From positions 2,666,001-2,730,000 of the forward strand of contig NZ_FQWQ01000001.1 in the NCBI RefSeq assembly GCF_900129725.1: a stretch of 64,000 bases of DNA, written 5' to 3'. This document shows, piece after piece, positions 1 through 8,290 of the stretch. How positions within the stretch are numbered: position 1 is the first letter of the stretch; the number at the start of each line of letters is the position of its first letter. This stretch comes from Chryseolinea serpens. Lineage in GTDB: Bacteria > Bacteroidota > Bacteroidia > Cytophagales > Cyclobacteriaceae. The notes beneath the pieces are model-generated. The model was not told the origin of the DNA. It searched no databases and saw only the letters and a list, made by a program, of their open reading frames with translations. Made by a program: the position numbers and the translations under genes.

Positions 1-1315
1 CCGTATAAATGTAATAGGACATTGCACCTTGGGAAGTTGGTGCCCCCTGGGAAGGGTTCAATTTGACAACTGCCCCCGTTGTATCCGGTACGATCGTCAT
101 GTCACCCTTCACAACTTCTTCGACATCTCCTACCCGTCCACCGGGCGGCGCGCAAGGCGATGCAATTTTAAGGTTTATGCCTGGCGTTATCCGGGCACTG
201 ACGGTCGGGCGCACCACGATCGAATTTCCCGCGATAAAATTGCCCGTGATTCCGGTAGAAGCAAATTGATCCTCCGTGATCACAATGCTATTTATGGCCT
301 TCACATCAGCATTTGCACTGAAGGAGTAATATGCCCACGTAAGGTTCTGTGGATAAACATCCATCTTTACGATGTTACTAAAAGATCCCAGATTAACGGC
401 ACGCACATACCACGTGGTTTGGGATAGGGCAGGCGGCGAATACGCTGAACTGATCGCACCCAAAATTTGGGTAAATGTCGTTCCGTTCGTGCTGCTGTAC
501 CACTGATAGAGGTATTGACTGGCTCCGCCCAAGGAAACACCAGACTTCTGATCCAGCCCAGCGGGAGCTGTGCCCGTTCCTATACACTGCGAGCAACAAA
601 TGGTATTTCCAGTCACCACGCTCGCGGATAAGGGAACCGTTAATGAATTTGAATCATCACACTTTGCCTGTCTTACGAGGGTCGTGTTGACATAGAGATT
701 GACCGTATAGTTTATTTTGACCGTAAACGTGGCTGTGGTCGGACTACCGCTCAAAGGTATGATAGGATTCGCTGTGACACTAGAACCGGTGGTAGTCGCC
801 AGGTTGCCATTTGAGCTACTCGTCCAGGTATAGCTGTTATAAACCGGGTTGGTATAGCCACTTGTAGGACTCGCTGTCAAGGTTACCGGGCTGCCGGAAT
901 GAACGGTGGTCGGTGACGCAGCGATTGGAATACTCAAATGCGCAATGTCTACATTTTTGGAGATACTACTTAGAAAGTTGCCCGCTGCAGAAATGGTTGC
1001 CTGCGTTGTACTACTCCACGGACTCCATTTTACCTTGATTTTTGACGTGTATTGCCCCGGAGAGCTTTCCGTGGTCGCCAACTGGGTTTGTATCGAATTA
1101 CTATAATCTGGGAATACCCCGCCATTGACGGTCCAGACGATATCCTGCTGCCGGTCGACGGTAACCGAGTACTCCACGGTTGTCCCACCGCATTCGAAGA
1201 AGTATCGGTTACCATCTTCAATACTTTGCGCCCTGATCGTGCTAACGAACAAAAAAAAGAAACCCGTCGCCCATAGCCAACGGAGTTTCGGCACACTCAA
1301 TAGCTTTACATTCAT
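1..1315 (-). CDS. Secreted Ig-like-domain protein, 3' end outside window
   Basis: An open frame runs on the minus strand from an ATG at 1315 to the window edge, giving at least 438 residues without a stop. Residues 1-30 form a signal peptide ending in IRAQ. The body is rich in Ser, Thr, Asn and Gly, as in extracellular beta-sandwich proteins. A block near residues 110-200 reads like an Ig-like/PKD domain (SPVTLTASP, then TYTWTSSSNG-like text), and a later block contains WYVRAV followed by ITGNFIAGNSIVVRP, which resembles the 'coathanger' type repeats of Bacteroidota surface proteins. No catalytic motif is visible in the part present. It lies just downstream of another secreted repeat protein on the same strand. 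Function unknown; surface or adhesin-like role is inference. The C-terminus, where a sorting domain or RHS region might sit, is not in the window. Confidence 0.75.
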   Translation of the reverse strand, partial: MNVKLLSVPKLRWLWATGFFFLFVSTIRAQSIEDGNRYFFECGGTTVEYSVTVDRQQDIVWTVNGGVFPDYSNSIQTQLATTESSPGQYTSKIKVKWSPWSSTTQATISAAGNFLSSISKNVDIAHLSIPIAASPTTVHSGSPVTLTASPTSGYTNPVYNSYTWTSSSNGNLATTTGSSVTANPIIPLSGSPTTATFTVKINYTVNLYVNTTLVRQAKCDDSNSLTVPLSASVVTGNTICCSQCIGTGTAPAGLDQKSGVSLGGASQYLYQWYSSTNGTTFTQILGAISSAYSPPALSQTTWYVRAVNLGSFSNIVKMDVYPQNLTWAYYSFSANADVKAINSIVITEDQFASTGITGNFIAGNSIVVRPTVSARITPGINLKIASPCAPPGGRVGDVEEVVKGDMTIVPDTTGAVVKLNPSQGAPTSQGAMSYYIYT

Positions 1316-1380
1316 TATCAAAAAAGTTTAATTGTTAACCAAAAACAGTCTCTAACATTAACAAAATTTCAACCTATAGG

Positions 1381-2223
1381 CTACTTTCCTTGCTTCTCCA
1401 TAGCACTGACTTTTTTCTCGAGTTCAATCACGTACAATGTCAACTCTTCCACCTTTTTGAGTAACAGCATATTCATTTCGCTCACGTTAACACCCTGCTC
1501 TTCCATCTCCTTTGCGGAAGGAATTTCCGGCAGGTGTTTGTTCTCCTGGATATACTTGTTCAAATCAACCAATGAAAGAAGTTTATAATTGGTTTCAAAA
1601 ACGTAGTCAGGTCCCGGAACGCTGAGATCGACTTTTACTTCTTGGGCATGAATGACCCCTTTCACCGTGAGCTTCGCGTCAGTCGTAGCCGTTCCTATCC
1701 CAACGTTCCCGCCACCCACATTGAATAATACGTCGTTTCCGGAATCATTGATCCGCAACGGGCGCGGGCCATAGCTTTGCAACCAGGCATAGTCTGCGGC
1801 TAATCCCATTTTGAAATATGCATTGGCACCACTGGCATTCATAGAGAAGATTGCACCGGGGGCTGATTCCGTTACCGTGAACTTCGCATCCGGGCTGGCC
1901 GTGCCAACTCCAACCTTTCCGCCGCCTAAATTGAAATAGACATCGTTTCCAATATTATTGATGCGCAAGGGGAGGCCTCCATAGGATTGCATCCACGCAT
2001 AATTCGTCTCAACACCCATTCGTAAATTGGCTACGGTACCCGTTGCGGACAGGGAAAGTACAGGAGTTGTTGTGTTTGGTGAAGACACCGTCAACTTCGC
2101 ATCGGTTGCCGCGGTGCCGATACTGGCATAACCAGCCTGCGTTACATTTGGACTACCTGACCATTGGGCTTGGGTTTGAGTGTAAATCACCAAGCAAAAG
2201 AAAATTGTAGCAATAGATTTCAT
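1381..2223 (-). CDS. Secreted repeat protein with coiled-coil tail (tail-fibre-like)
   Basis: A 280-residue protein with a signal peptide (residues 1-19, ending TQAQ). It carries two tandem copies of a roughly 62-residue unit: each begins DAK(L/F)TV, passes through a YAW(M/L)QSYG.PLRIN core and ends with FN(L/V)GGG.VG(V/I)GT; a third partial DAKLTV start follows. The GxVGIGT motif is typical of Bacteroidota proteins annotated as tail-fibre-domain or S74-like. The C-terminal 80 residues (HLPEIPSAKEMEEQGVNVSE onward) match the conserved tail seen in such proteins, ending in a heptad-like coiled coil (MLLLKKVEELTLYVIELEKK). A trimeric surface fibre is the likely form; ligand unknown. The upstream 330 bases contain no gene. 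Confidence 0.75.
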   Translation of the reverse strand: MKSIATIFFCLVIYTQTQAQWSGSPNVTQAGYASIGTAATDAKLTVSSPNTTTPVLSLSATGTVANLRMGVETNYAWMQSYGGLPLRINNIGNDVYFNLGGGKVGVGTASPDAKFTVTESAPGAIFSMNASGANAYFKMGLAADYAWLQSYGPRPLRINDSGNDVLFNVGGGNVGIGTATTDAKLTVKGVIHAQEVKVDLSVPGPDYVFETNYKLLSLVDLNKYIQENKHLPEIPSAKEMEEQGVNVSEMNMLLLKKVEELTLYVIELEKKVSAMEKQGK

Positions 2224-2554
2224 ATGTATAATTGGGGTTTGTTAAAAAATCGTTCAAATAACACCGCGGGTCCTATCCCGAAAACTCACATCTTCTACGC
2301 TGGGGGAATTTTACGCTGCGAAAAAAAATGAAACGCTTCGTGTCGCTTAGGTTGTCAAATAACTGCTATCCGTGACGCAAACAAAAGTAGAGACAATGCC
2401 GGGAATACAATAGAAAGAGTAGATTTTTTATTTATGAAACCTATTTAAACACTCAACTCACAGATTCTTAGCATAGACAGCCATAGATGTTCAATGATTT
2501 CGTGAGTTAGCATACCCCCAGGGTTGGGGGTATGAATAGCAAAAATTATTAATT
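2224..2554. other. Gene-free interval between the fibre-like protein and the CHAT protein
   Basis: No supportable ORF. The right-hand end holds a strong hairpin (listed separately at 2511-2534). The left part, just upstream of the ATG at 2223, is AT-rich and should hold the promoter of the fibre-like gene, but I do not see a full TAnnTTTG match. Nothing else recognisable. Confidence 0.5.
2511..2534 (-). terminator. Hairpin downstream of the CHAT gene
   Basis: Perfect 10-bp arms CATACCCCCA (2511-2520) and TGGGGGTATG (2525-2534) with loop GGGT. It lies 21 bases past the stop of the minus-strand CHAT gene. There is no clear U-tract on the exit side, so termination is inferred from position and stem strength only; it may instead protect the 3' end. 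Confidence 0.5.
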
Positions 2555-5392
2555 CTATAATCCCATCATCACAAACGCGCCCCAATAATAGGGCTCCTTA
2601 TATTTGGTCATTAGCTGGAGTTGTGCCTGCTTGAACGCCTTTTGCTTATTACCCAATTTGATCCAGTTCGTGTAAAAATTTGTCATGAGTTGCTGCGTTG
2701 CCGCGTCATCCACTTTCCACAAACTCATAATCAGCGCGTCCGCTCCTGCCACGAGAAAAGCTCGTTGCAAACCATAAACACCTTCGCCGCTTTTCACATC
2801 GCCCAATCCCGTTTCGCAGGCGCTCAACACGATCAGATCGGTGCCTTCAAGATTCAAATTCATCGCTTCATAGGCCGTGAGGATACCATTGTCGTTGCTT
2901 TCCAGGTTGGGCATGCGCGTGCCGCTCACGGTTGTGGCGGCACCAGCCAACATGAGTCCGGATCGCAGCAACGGATTGTTGTTGGCATTCTCCAGGTTCA
3001 CGCCAAAGGCGGAGCCGGTGCTTTCCACGTCCTGGAGAAAATAGCCGTGTGTGGCAATGTGCATCAGCGCGGGACCTTTGATGGATTTGAGATTGGACTC
3101 GGTGGCGGTCTTTTGCGTAAACGTTTTTATCTGCCAGGTATTCGCTTTCAAGATCTTCGTGATGCCATCGATCTCCACTTTTGTGCCGGGCAGGGCGGCG
3201 ATCGAGGTTCCGCCATAGTCGGGAAAGCCCAACAACGTGGCGTTCTTCTTCATCGTCTTTTGCTTGCGGGCTTTCAGGGCGATCAGGTCTTTCGAGTTGC
3301 CCACGATCACCAGGTCATAGCGATTGATCACATAATCGCCGTCCGGCTTCTTCATCGTGTTCAGGTTGAGCTGGTTGAAACTGCCGTCGGGGGAGATGTA
3401 GATCATTTTTTTGCCGGCCAACGCTGGCTCTATCCGCGCCCAGTACTGGTCGTAGGAATATTCGTCAGCAGCGTGTTGTTGGATGGCGTTGCGATAAAAT
3501 TTGGCATAGCGCGTGTCCAATTGCTGGCCGTTGTCGAGCACCACCAGCTTGGGCATCTCGGAAGCTTTGGTCAACACCAGGGCCAGGTATTTGGAATCCG
3601 CCGTGAAGGCCTGGTCGTATTTTTGGACGCGGATGATCTCCACCACGGCCTCCGTATCGGTGAGCAGATTCTTGATTTGTTTGTAGCTCATCTTTTGCGC
3701 GGAGTATCCGGCAGAGAAGTCTGCGGACCGTTCCGATAATTTTTTCTCCATCGCATTGGCCGCCCGTTGCATGGAGTCGAGGTTTATTTTTTGCAGGCTG
3801 AGTTCCTCTTTGCTGTAGGCATACAGACGGGCCAGCGTTTCTTTTTGATCAAGCCAGGTCAGGTAATCTTTGATCAATGCGGCGTCTTTGCTGGAGAGTA
3901 TCGCCTGCTTCACTTTGTTGGTGGAATTCAACAGCAACGCTTTTGTAGCAATCTGGTAGTCGTAAAGATCCTGCACTACCGCCGGGTTTTCGAGGCTTGC
4001 CTCGGTGGCGAAATTATAGAAACGCTGAAAACGCGGTGAGAGCACATCCCAATATTTGGTCTTCTCCGCTTCGCTCATCGGCGGGAAATAATTGTTCACA
4101 AAATCCAGCGATTTGTCCATCACTTCCCGGTAGGTCATGAAGGCGCGATCCCATGCCTTCTTCTTCCACGCGAGGATGGCAAGGTCTTCCTGTGACTGTA
4201 CAAACAGGGGATGATTTTTTCCAAGCGTGGTTTCGCGGATGGCCAACGCCTTTTCCAACAAGGGTTCGGCGTCGGTGTAGCGCGCCTTATAGCGATAAAA
4301 ATTACCCAGGTCGCTGGTGGCTTTGGCGTAAGCAGGGTTCTCTTCACCGAAGCTCGATTTATAGATGGCCACCGATTTCTTTAAAAGATCCTCCACTTTA
4401 TCTTCCTTGCCCATCACCATGTAGAGCGCCGCCTGGTTGTTCAACATGCTGGCATAGTCAGGGTTGCTTTTACCCAGACGCTTCTCCATGCTGGTGTAGA
4501 TGGCCTCGGCTTCGGGATACTTACCCATCTGTTGATACAGCAACGCCAGGTTGGACAGGAACTTCAGGTGATTTTTAGATTTGGCGCTCTGCAACTTCTC
4601 CGCTATCGCAATGGCCTCCTTCAACTCGCCTTCCGCTTCGGCATACCGCCCCACGGCCTGAAACAACATGGCCTCGTTGTTCAACACGATAGCATAGGGC
4701 ATGTCTGCCGTGAGCGCTTTCCCTTTGATGATCGCGACGGCCGACTGGAAATCCTTTTCCGATTCGTTATAGCGGGCCAGGTTGTATTTCAACACGGCAT
4801 AGTTATTCAGCGAGGCAGCCACACTCATGTTGTTGTCGCCGAACTTGGCTTTGCGTTTTTCGAGGGCATCTTTTGTGAAATCTTCGGCTTGCGTGAAGCG
4901 GCCCATGGTGGCGTAGAGCAGGCCTTGGTTGGAGAGTGTCTTCAGGTAGCCCAGGTCTTCGGTGAGACTGCCTTGTTCATAGAGGGTCTTGGCAGAAGCA
5001 AACCTTTTTTCGGCAATCGAAAATTTTGCGCTCGCATAAAACATCTCGCCCATGTCCAGTTGGAAACGGGCTTTGTCGGCATCGGCCATCTCGTTGTTTT
5101 TAACGTATGACGTGCCGAAGCTCATCAGGGTGGTTACACGAGCGGCGTTCTCTCCTTTTTCCTTCACGTCGAACAAGCCCGAGTTGTCGCTCAACAAGAT
5201 GGCATAGTCAAAATCGGTGGAGTCGAATTTGGAGCGAGCGGCTTCCATATCGCTCATCACGGCGTTCACCACCTTTTCGCGGTTCTCTTTTGTGTTCAGG
5301 CTCTTGGCCTTATTTTTTATGTTCTGAAGGATTTGGGCGGAAGTGGAGAAATATAAAAGAAAGAGGGCTATGCCAAGGGAGATGCGCTTCAT
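2555..5392 (-). CDS. Secreted TPR-CHAT protein
   Basis: 945 residues. A signal peptide (1-19, ending STSAQ) predicts export. Residues about 110-430 are tetratricopeptide repeats (for example LGYLKTLSNQGLLYATMGRF and several NNQA/NNEA repeats). The C-terminal third is a CHAT domain, the caspase-like clan CD fold: YISPDGSFNQLNL precedes the catalytic pair His782 (IATHGYF) and Cys859 (VLSACETGLG), followed by GEGVYGLQRAFLVAGA. Both catalytic residues are present, so it is predicted to be an active cysteine protease, with TPRs recognising partner or substrate. The substrate is unknown. Secreted TPR-CHAT proteins are common in Cytophagales and filamentous bacteria; this one has no CRISPR or other effector genes nearby. 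The gene is followed by a hairpin and stands alone on the minus strand. Confidence 0.88.
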   Translation of the reverse strand: MKRISLGIALFLLYFSTSAQILQNIKNKAKSLNTKENREKVVNAVMSDMEAARSKFDSTDFDYAILLSDNSGLFDVKEKGENAARVTTLMSFGTSYVKNNEMADADKARFQLDMGEMFYASAKFSIAEKRFASAKTLYEQGSLTEDLGYLKTLSNQGLLYATMGRFTQAEDFTKDALEKRKAKFGDNNMSVAASLNNYAVLKYNLARYNESEKDFQSAVAIIKGKALTADMPYAIVLNNEAMLFQAVGRYAEAEGELKEAIAIAEKLQSAKSKNHLKFLSNLALLYQQMGKYPEAEAIYTSMEKRLGKSNPDYASMLNNQAALYMVMGKEDKVEDLLKKSVAIYKSSFGEENPAYAKATSDLGNFYRYKARYTDAEPLLEKALAIRETTLGKNHPLFVQSQEDLAILAWKKKAWDRAFMTYREVMDKSLDFVNNYFPPMSEAEKTKYWDVLSPRFQRFYNFATEASLENPAVVQDLYDYQIATKALLLNSTNKVKQAILSSKDAALIKDYLTWLDQKETLARLYAYSKEELSLQKINLDSMQRAANAMEKKLSERSADFSAGYSAQKMSYKQIKNLLTDTEAVVEIIRVQKYDQAFTADSKYLALVLTKASEMPKLVVLDNGQQLDTRYAKFYRNAIQQHAADEYSYDQYWARIEPALAGKKMIYISPDGSFNQLNLNTMKKPDGDYVINRYDLVIVGNSKDLIALKARKQKTMKKNATLLGFPDYGGTSIAALPGTKVEIDGITKILKANTWQIKTFTQKTATESNLKSIKGPALMHIATHGYFLQDVESTGSAFGVNLENANNNPLLRSGLMLAGAATTVSGTRMPNLESNDNGILTAYEAMNLNLEGTDLIVLSACETGLGDVKSGEGVYGLQRAFLVAGADALIMSLWKVDDAATQQLMTNFYTNWIKLGNKQKAFKQAQLQLMTKYKEPYYWGAFVMMGL

Positions 5393-5478
5393 GAGGGTTT
5401 CGTTAAATAAATACCCAATTTAACTAAAACCAGCGGTAAGGGTTTCGAATTCGACGGAGAAAACTTTGCGCCTTTCTT

Positions 5479-5552
5479 TGCGCTCTTTGCGGTGGAAAAT
5501 TTTAACCGCTTCGCTAAAGCTTCGGCGAGCGCAGAAAGACGCAAAGAGCGCA
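5479..5552. repeat. Imperfect intergenic inverted repeat (CTCTTTGCG type)
   Basis: Arms TGCGCTCTTTGCG (5479-5491) and CGCAAAGAGCGCA (5540-5552) are exact 13-bp reverse complements, flanked by further CTTTGCG / GACGCAAAG half matches. This type of TTTGCG-rich intergenic inverted repeat occurs in many bacterial genomes. The loop contains a 17-bp inverted copy (5509-5525) of the core of the tandem unit found at 8097-8184. It lies between the convergent-free 5' end of the CHAT gene and the 3' end of the isomerase gene. Confidence 0.7.
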
Positions 5553-5572
5553 GAGGAGACGCAAAGAAATAT

Positions 5573-6511
5573 CTAAAAGCTGTCGCTGTCGCGGTAGGCT
5601 TTGATGAGGGCGAGCTCGCCTTCTTTGCCGGGGTTGGCGTTGCCGTGTTCCATGCCCATGATGCCTTTGTAGCCGCGGCCGTGGATGTATTTGAAGATGT
5701 TCTTGTAGTGCACTTCACCCGAGCCGGGTTCTTTCCGGCCGGGGTTGTCGCCGATCTGGAAATAGGCGATCTCGTCCCAGCATTTTTCGATGTTGGGAAT
5801 GAGGTTGCCCTCGTTGCGCTGCATGTGGTAGATATCGAAAAGGATCTTGCACGAAGGGCTGTTCACCGCGCGACAGATGCCATAGCTTTGGTCGGAGCCG
5901 CGCAGGAATAGGTCGGGCGTATCGCTCAGCGGTTCCATCACCATGATCAAACCTGCCGGTTCGCAGATCTCCGCGCCGCGGCGGAAAGCATCGATCACGT
6001 TGCCGGTCTGGATGCCGATGGGAATGTTGCGTTCAAAAAAGCCGGGCACGATGGTGGCCCACTTGGCGTTGATGCGCTTGGCCAACTCCACGCTGTCCTT
6101 ACAGGCTTTGAGGAACACGTCTTTGTGCTCCTGCTTGCCGGTGGTGAGCGACGTCTTCCAGTTCTCGCCGCCGTCGATCACAAACACGCCCATGGTCATG
6201 CCCAGCTTGGCCAGCAACGCGCCGATCTTTTCCTGTTCTTCTTTGGGGCGTTTCAGCATGCCGTTGTCTTCGATGCCGCGGAAACCCTGATCGTACATGA
6301 AGCGGATCTGGTCCAGGAAATCCTTACCCGCGCTGTTGGCGAACATGCCGTCGTGGGGTGCATAGTTAAGCCTGAATGTTTTTTCGGCGGCTGGCGACGT
6401 GATGGTTTTATGCTTTTCGGCAGCGCGGTCGGCGCCGGCAAATGCGTTCCCAAGGGCTAACGTAGACGCTGTTGCTGTGAGACCGTTGCGGAGAAAATTT
6501 CTGCGTTTCAT
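5573..6511 (-). CDS. Hydroxypyruvate isomerase-like TIM-barrel protein, exported
   Basis: 312 residues. The start MKRRNFLRNGLTATASTLAL is a twin-arginine-type signal peptide, so the protein is probably exported folded. The rest is a sugar phosphate isomerase/epimerase (AP endonuclease 2 family) TIM barrel; motifs such as GFRGIEDNGML, PGFFERNIP, MEPLSD, LFDIYHMQ and FQIGDNPGRKEPGSGE fit the hydroxypyruvate isomerase (Hyi) group. The acidic and His residues that bind the metal (ME of MEPL, D and H of DIYHMQ) are present. Real substrate is unknown; exported members often act in sugar-acid or polyol catabolism. No partner gene is adjacent, though an exported Gfo/Idh/MocA oxidoreductase is 3 kb away on the other strand. 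Confidence 0.82.
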   Translation of the reverse strand: MKRRNFLRNGLTATASTLALGNAFAGADRAAEKHKTITSPAAEKTFRLNYAPHDGMFANSAGKDFLDQIRFMYDQGFRGIEDNGMLKRPKEEQEKIGALLAKLGMTMGVFVIDGGENWKTSLTTGKQEHKDVFLKACKDSVELAKRINAKWATIVPGFFERNIPIGIQTGNVIDAFRRGAEICEPAGLIMVMEPLSDTPDLFLRGSDQSYGICRAVNSPSCKILFDIYHMQRNEGNLIPNIEKCWDEIAYFQIGDNPGRKEPGSGEVHYKNIFKYIHGRGYKGIMGMEHGNANPGKEGELALIKAYRDSDSF

Positions 6512-6646
6512 GGTGTGAGTTTTAAGGATTAGAAGTAAGCCAAGTTAAAAACATTCCCGAAAAGTTGCAGCCTTTTACAGCAATGGCGCGAGCAGAACCC
6601 TGCAAAGGACATCAAAAAACTTTACGCCAACTTTGCCCGCTGCCCG

Positions 6647-6668
6647 CTGAAGCTTCAGCGAAGGAGGG
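6647..6668 (+). repeat. Single relative of the 22-bp tandem unit
   Basis: This 22-base stretch differs from the tandem unit at 8097-8184 by few bases and shares the end GCGAAGGAGGG. Here the left half forms a perfect 12-bp palindrome, CTGAAGCTTCAG. It ends 10 bases before the rsmB promoter element. Confidence 0.6.
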
Positions 6669-6678
6669 CTTAATATGC

Positions 6679-6686
6679 TATCTTTA
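6679..6686 (+). promoter_or_regulatory. -7 element of the RNA methyltransferase gene
   Basis: TATCTTTA matches TAnnTTTG at 7 of 8 positions and ends 6 bases before the ATG at 6693. Transcription would then begin at or next to the start codon, which argues against the longer reading from 6675. Confidence 0.5.
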
Positions 6687-6692
6687 CGCCCC

Positions 6693-7886
6693 ATGAAGCT
6701 TTATGTAAACCTCGCCCGAGCCGTCGTACAGGCCCTGGAAATGATCTTCGAGAACGATAAGTACGCCGACAAGGTCATCGAAAAAGTGCTGAAACAAAAT
6801 CCCAAGTGGGGCGCCCGCGACCGCCGCTTCATCGCCGAAACCACCTACGACATCGTGCGCTGGTACCGCTTCCTGCAGAACATTACGGAAACCGAAGACG
6901 CCAACTATTGGCGATTATTGGGCGGCTGGTGCGTTCTTCACAACATTCAACTTCCCGACTGGGAAGAATTCAAAGGCCTCAACGAAAAACGGATCCATGA
7001 ACGCGACATGAAAATGCGCGCCATCCGTCGCTTCCGCGAATCCATACCCGATTGGCTCGACACCCTGGGCGAAACCGAGTTGGGAGAACTCCGCTGGGAA
7101 GCCGAATTGAAAGCCCTCAACGAAGAGGCCTACGTGGTGCTGCGCGCCAACACGCTAAAAATCTCTGCCGAAGACCTGCAACGCGAGCTTGCCGTCAGCG
7201 ACATCGAAACCGACTTGTTAGAAGATTTCCCCGCAGGCCTGGTATTGGCCGAGCGCCAGAACGTCTTTCGCCACCCCGCCTTCAAGGAAGGATTTTTTGA
7301 AGTGCAGGATGCGGCCTCACAATTCATCGCCCCCTTTCTCCGCGTAGAACCCGGCATGCGCGTGATCGACGCCTGTGCAGGGGCCGGCGGCAAAACGTTG
7401 CACCTGGCGGCCCTCATGAAAAACAAAGGACGCATCATCGCCATGGATGTGGAAGCCTGGAAACTCGAAGAACTTCAGAAACGCGCACGCCGGGCCGGCG
7501 TAAGTAACCTGGAGACGCGATTCATCGAGTCGTCAAAAACCATCAAACGCCTGGACAATTCGGCCGACCGTTTATTGCTGGACGTGCCTTGTTCGGGACT
7601 GGGTGTGTTGAAGCGGAACCCGGACGCCAAGTGGAAGTTATCGCCGCAGTTTATCGATGAGGTCAAAACCTTGCAGCTTCATATCTTAGAGGACTACGGA
7701 ACGATGCTGAAGCCCGGCGGCATGATGGTGTATTCCACCTGCAGCATTTTGCCATCAGAAAATGAAAAACAAGTAGAATCCTTTATCGCAAAACACGGCG
7801 ACAAATACGAATTTGTCGAGCAGAAACACAGTTGGCCCTCCGAAGGTTTTGATGGGTTCTACATGGCCCTGATCAAGAAAAAATAA
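6693..7886 (+). CDS. RsmB/NOP family RNA m5C methyltransferase
   Basis: 397 residues from ATG 6693 (an in-frame ATG 18 bases upstream overlaps the promoter element and is not used here). It transfers a methyl group from SAM to C5 of a cytosine in rRNA or tRNA. The SAM site is IDACAGAGGKTLHLA with the acidic IIAMDVE strand; the two catalytic cysteines of the NOL1/NOP2/sun family are in DVPCSGLGVLKRNP and YSTCSILPSENE. The N-terminal 150 residues resemble the NusB-like region of RsmB. Exact target (16S C967 or another site) cannot be told from sequence. A stem with a T-run follows the stop. Confidence 0.88.
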   Translation: MKLYVNLARAVVQALEMIFENDKYADKVIEKVLKQNPKWGARDRRFIAETTYDIVRWYRFLQNITETEDANYWRLLGGWCVLHNIQLPDWEEFKGLNEKRIHERDMKMRAIRRFRESIPDWLDTLGETELGELRWEAELKALNEEAYVVLRANTLKISAEDLQRELAVSDIETDLLEDFPAGLVLAERQNVFRHPAFKEGFFEVQDAASQFIAPFLRVEPGMRVIDACAGAGGKTLHLAALMKNKGRIIAMDVEAWKLEELQKRARRAGVSNLETRFIESSKTIKRLDNSADRLLLDVPCSGLGVLKRNPDAKWKLSPQFIDEVKTLQLHILEDYGTMLKPGGMMVYSTCSILPSENEKQVESFIAKHGDKYEFVEQKHSWPSEGFDGFYMALIKKK

Positions 7887-7911
7887 ACGTCTAACGTTAG
7901 GGGTACCGGAA

Positions 7912-7944
7912 GGGAATATTCGTCACGGATATGTCCCTTTTTTT
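7912..7944 (+). terminator. Intrinsic terminator of the RNA methyltransferase gene
   Basis: GGGAATAT (7912-7919) pairs with ATAT-G-TCCC (7929-7937) with one bulged base, followed by seven T (7938-7944). Position 26 bases after the stop fits. Confidence 0.65.
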
Positions 7945-8055
7945 GCATGCTCTTGTTTTCAGCAAGCACCCTGGTCGACAGGACAAAAAAAGGCGGCACG
8001 GTATCACCGTACGTACTGGAATTAAAATGACTAATGAATACGTGTGTCTAAAAAA

Positions 8056-8085
8056 GGAGCAGAGATAAACTCTCCGCTCCTTTTT
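8056..8085. terminator. Possibly bidirectional terminator hairpin
   Basis: GGAGC-AGAG and CTCT-CC-GCTCC form a stem with a small internal mismatch, preceded by an A-run and followed by five T, so it could act in both directions. No gene is assigned on either side within 150 bases, which raises the possibility of a short RNA ending here. Confidence 0.5.
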
Positions 8086-8096
8086 CGCTTCGCCCG

Positions 8097-8184
8097 CCGA
8101 AGCTTTAGCGAAGGAGGGCCGAAGCTTTAGCGAAGGAGGGCCGAAGCTTTAGCGAAGGAGGGCCGAAGCTTTACCGAAGGAGGG
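8097..8184 (+). repeat. Four tandem copies of a 22-bp unit
   Basis: Units at 8097-8118, 8119-8140, 8141-8162 and 8163-8184. Each begins CCGAAGCTTTAGCGAAG and ends GAGGG; the last has a single G-to-C change. There are no spacers, so this is not a CRISPR array. Related single copies lie at 5509-5525 (inverted) and 6647-6668. Confidence 0.9.
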
Positions 8185-8290
8185 CGCCGCAACGGAATTG
8201 TGTTAAACGGTGGTTGAGCAGGACAATTCACGTTGCGGCAAGGCTCATATTTCCTTATCTTGAACCCTTCATTTAAACTTGTTTTTAACG

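Larger units (their letters stand above)
7887..8290. other. Gene-free interval with two terminators and a tandem repeat
   Basis: 404 bases without a supportable gene. It holds a terminator (7912-7944), about 110 bases of unassigned sequence, a second hairpin flanked by A- and T-runs (8056-8085), four 22-bp tandem units (8097-8184), and a possible -7 element TATCTTGA near 8256 for the next gene. Confidence 0.6.

Noticed and set aside
2621-3739. 372-codon plus-strand open frame opposite the CHAT gene
   Set aside because: Lies wholly antisense to the CHAT domain coding sequence; its composition (His, Gln, Val rich) is that of a reverse-frame shadow in GC-rich DNA.
2555-5392. CRISPR-linked TPR-CHAT (Craspase-type) effector
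   Set aside because: The protein has a signal peptide and no cas or guide array is present nearby.
8097-8184. CRISPR array
   Set aside because: The units are contiguous, with no unique spacers, and no cas gene is in the window.
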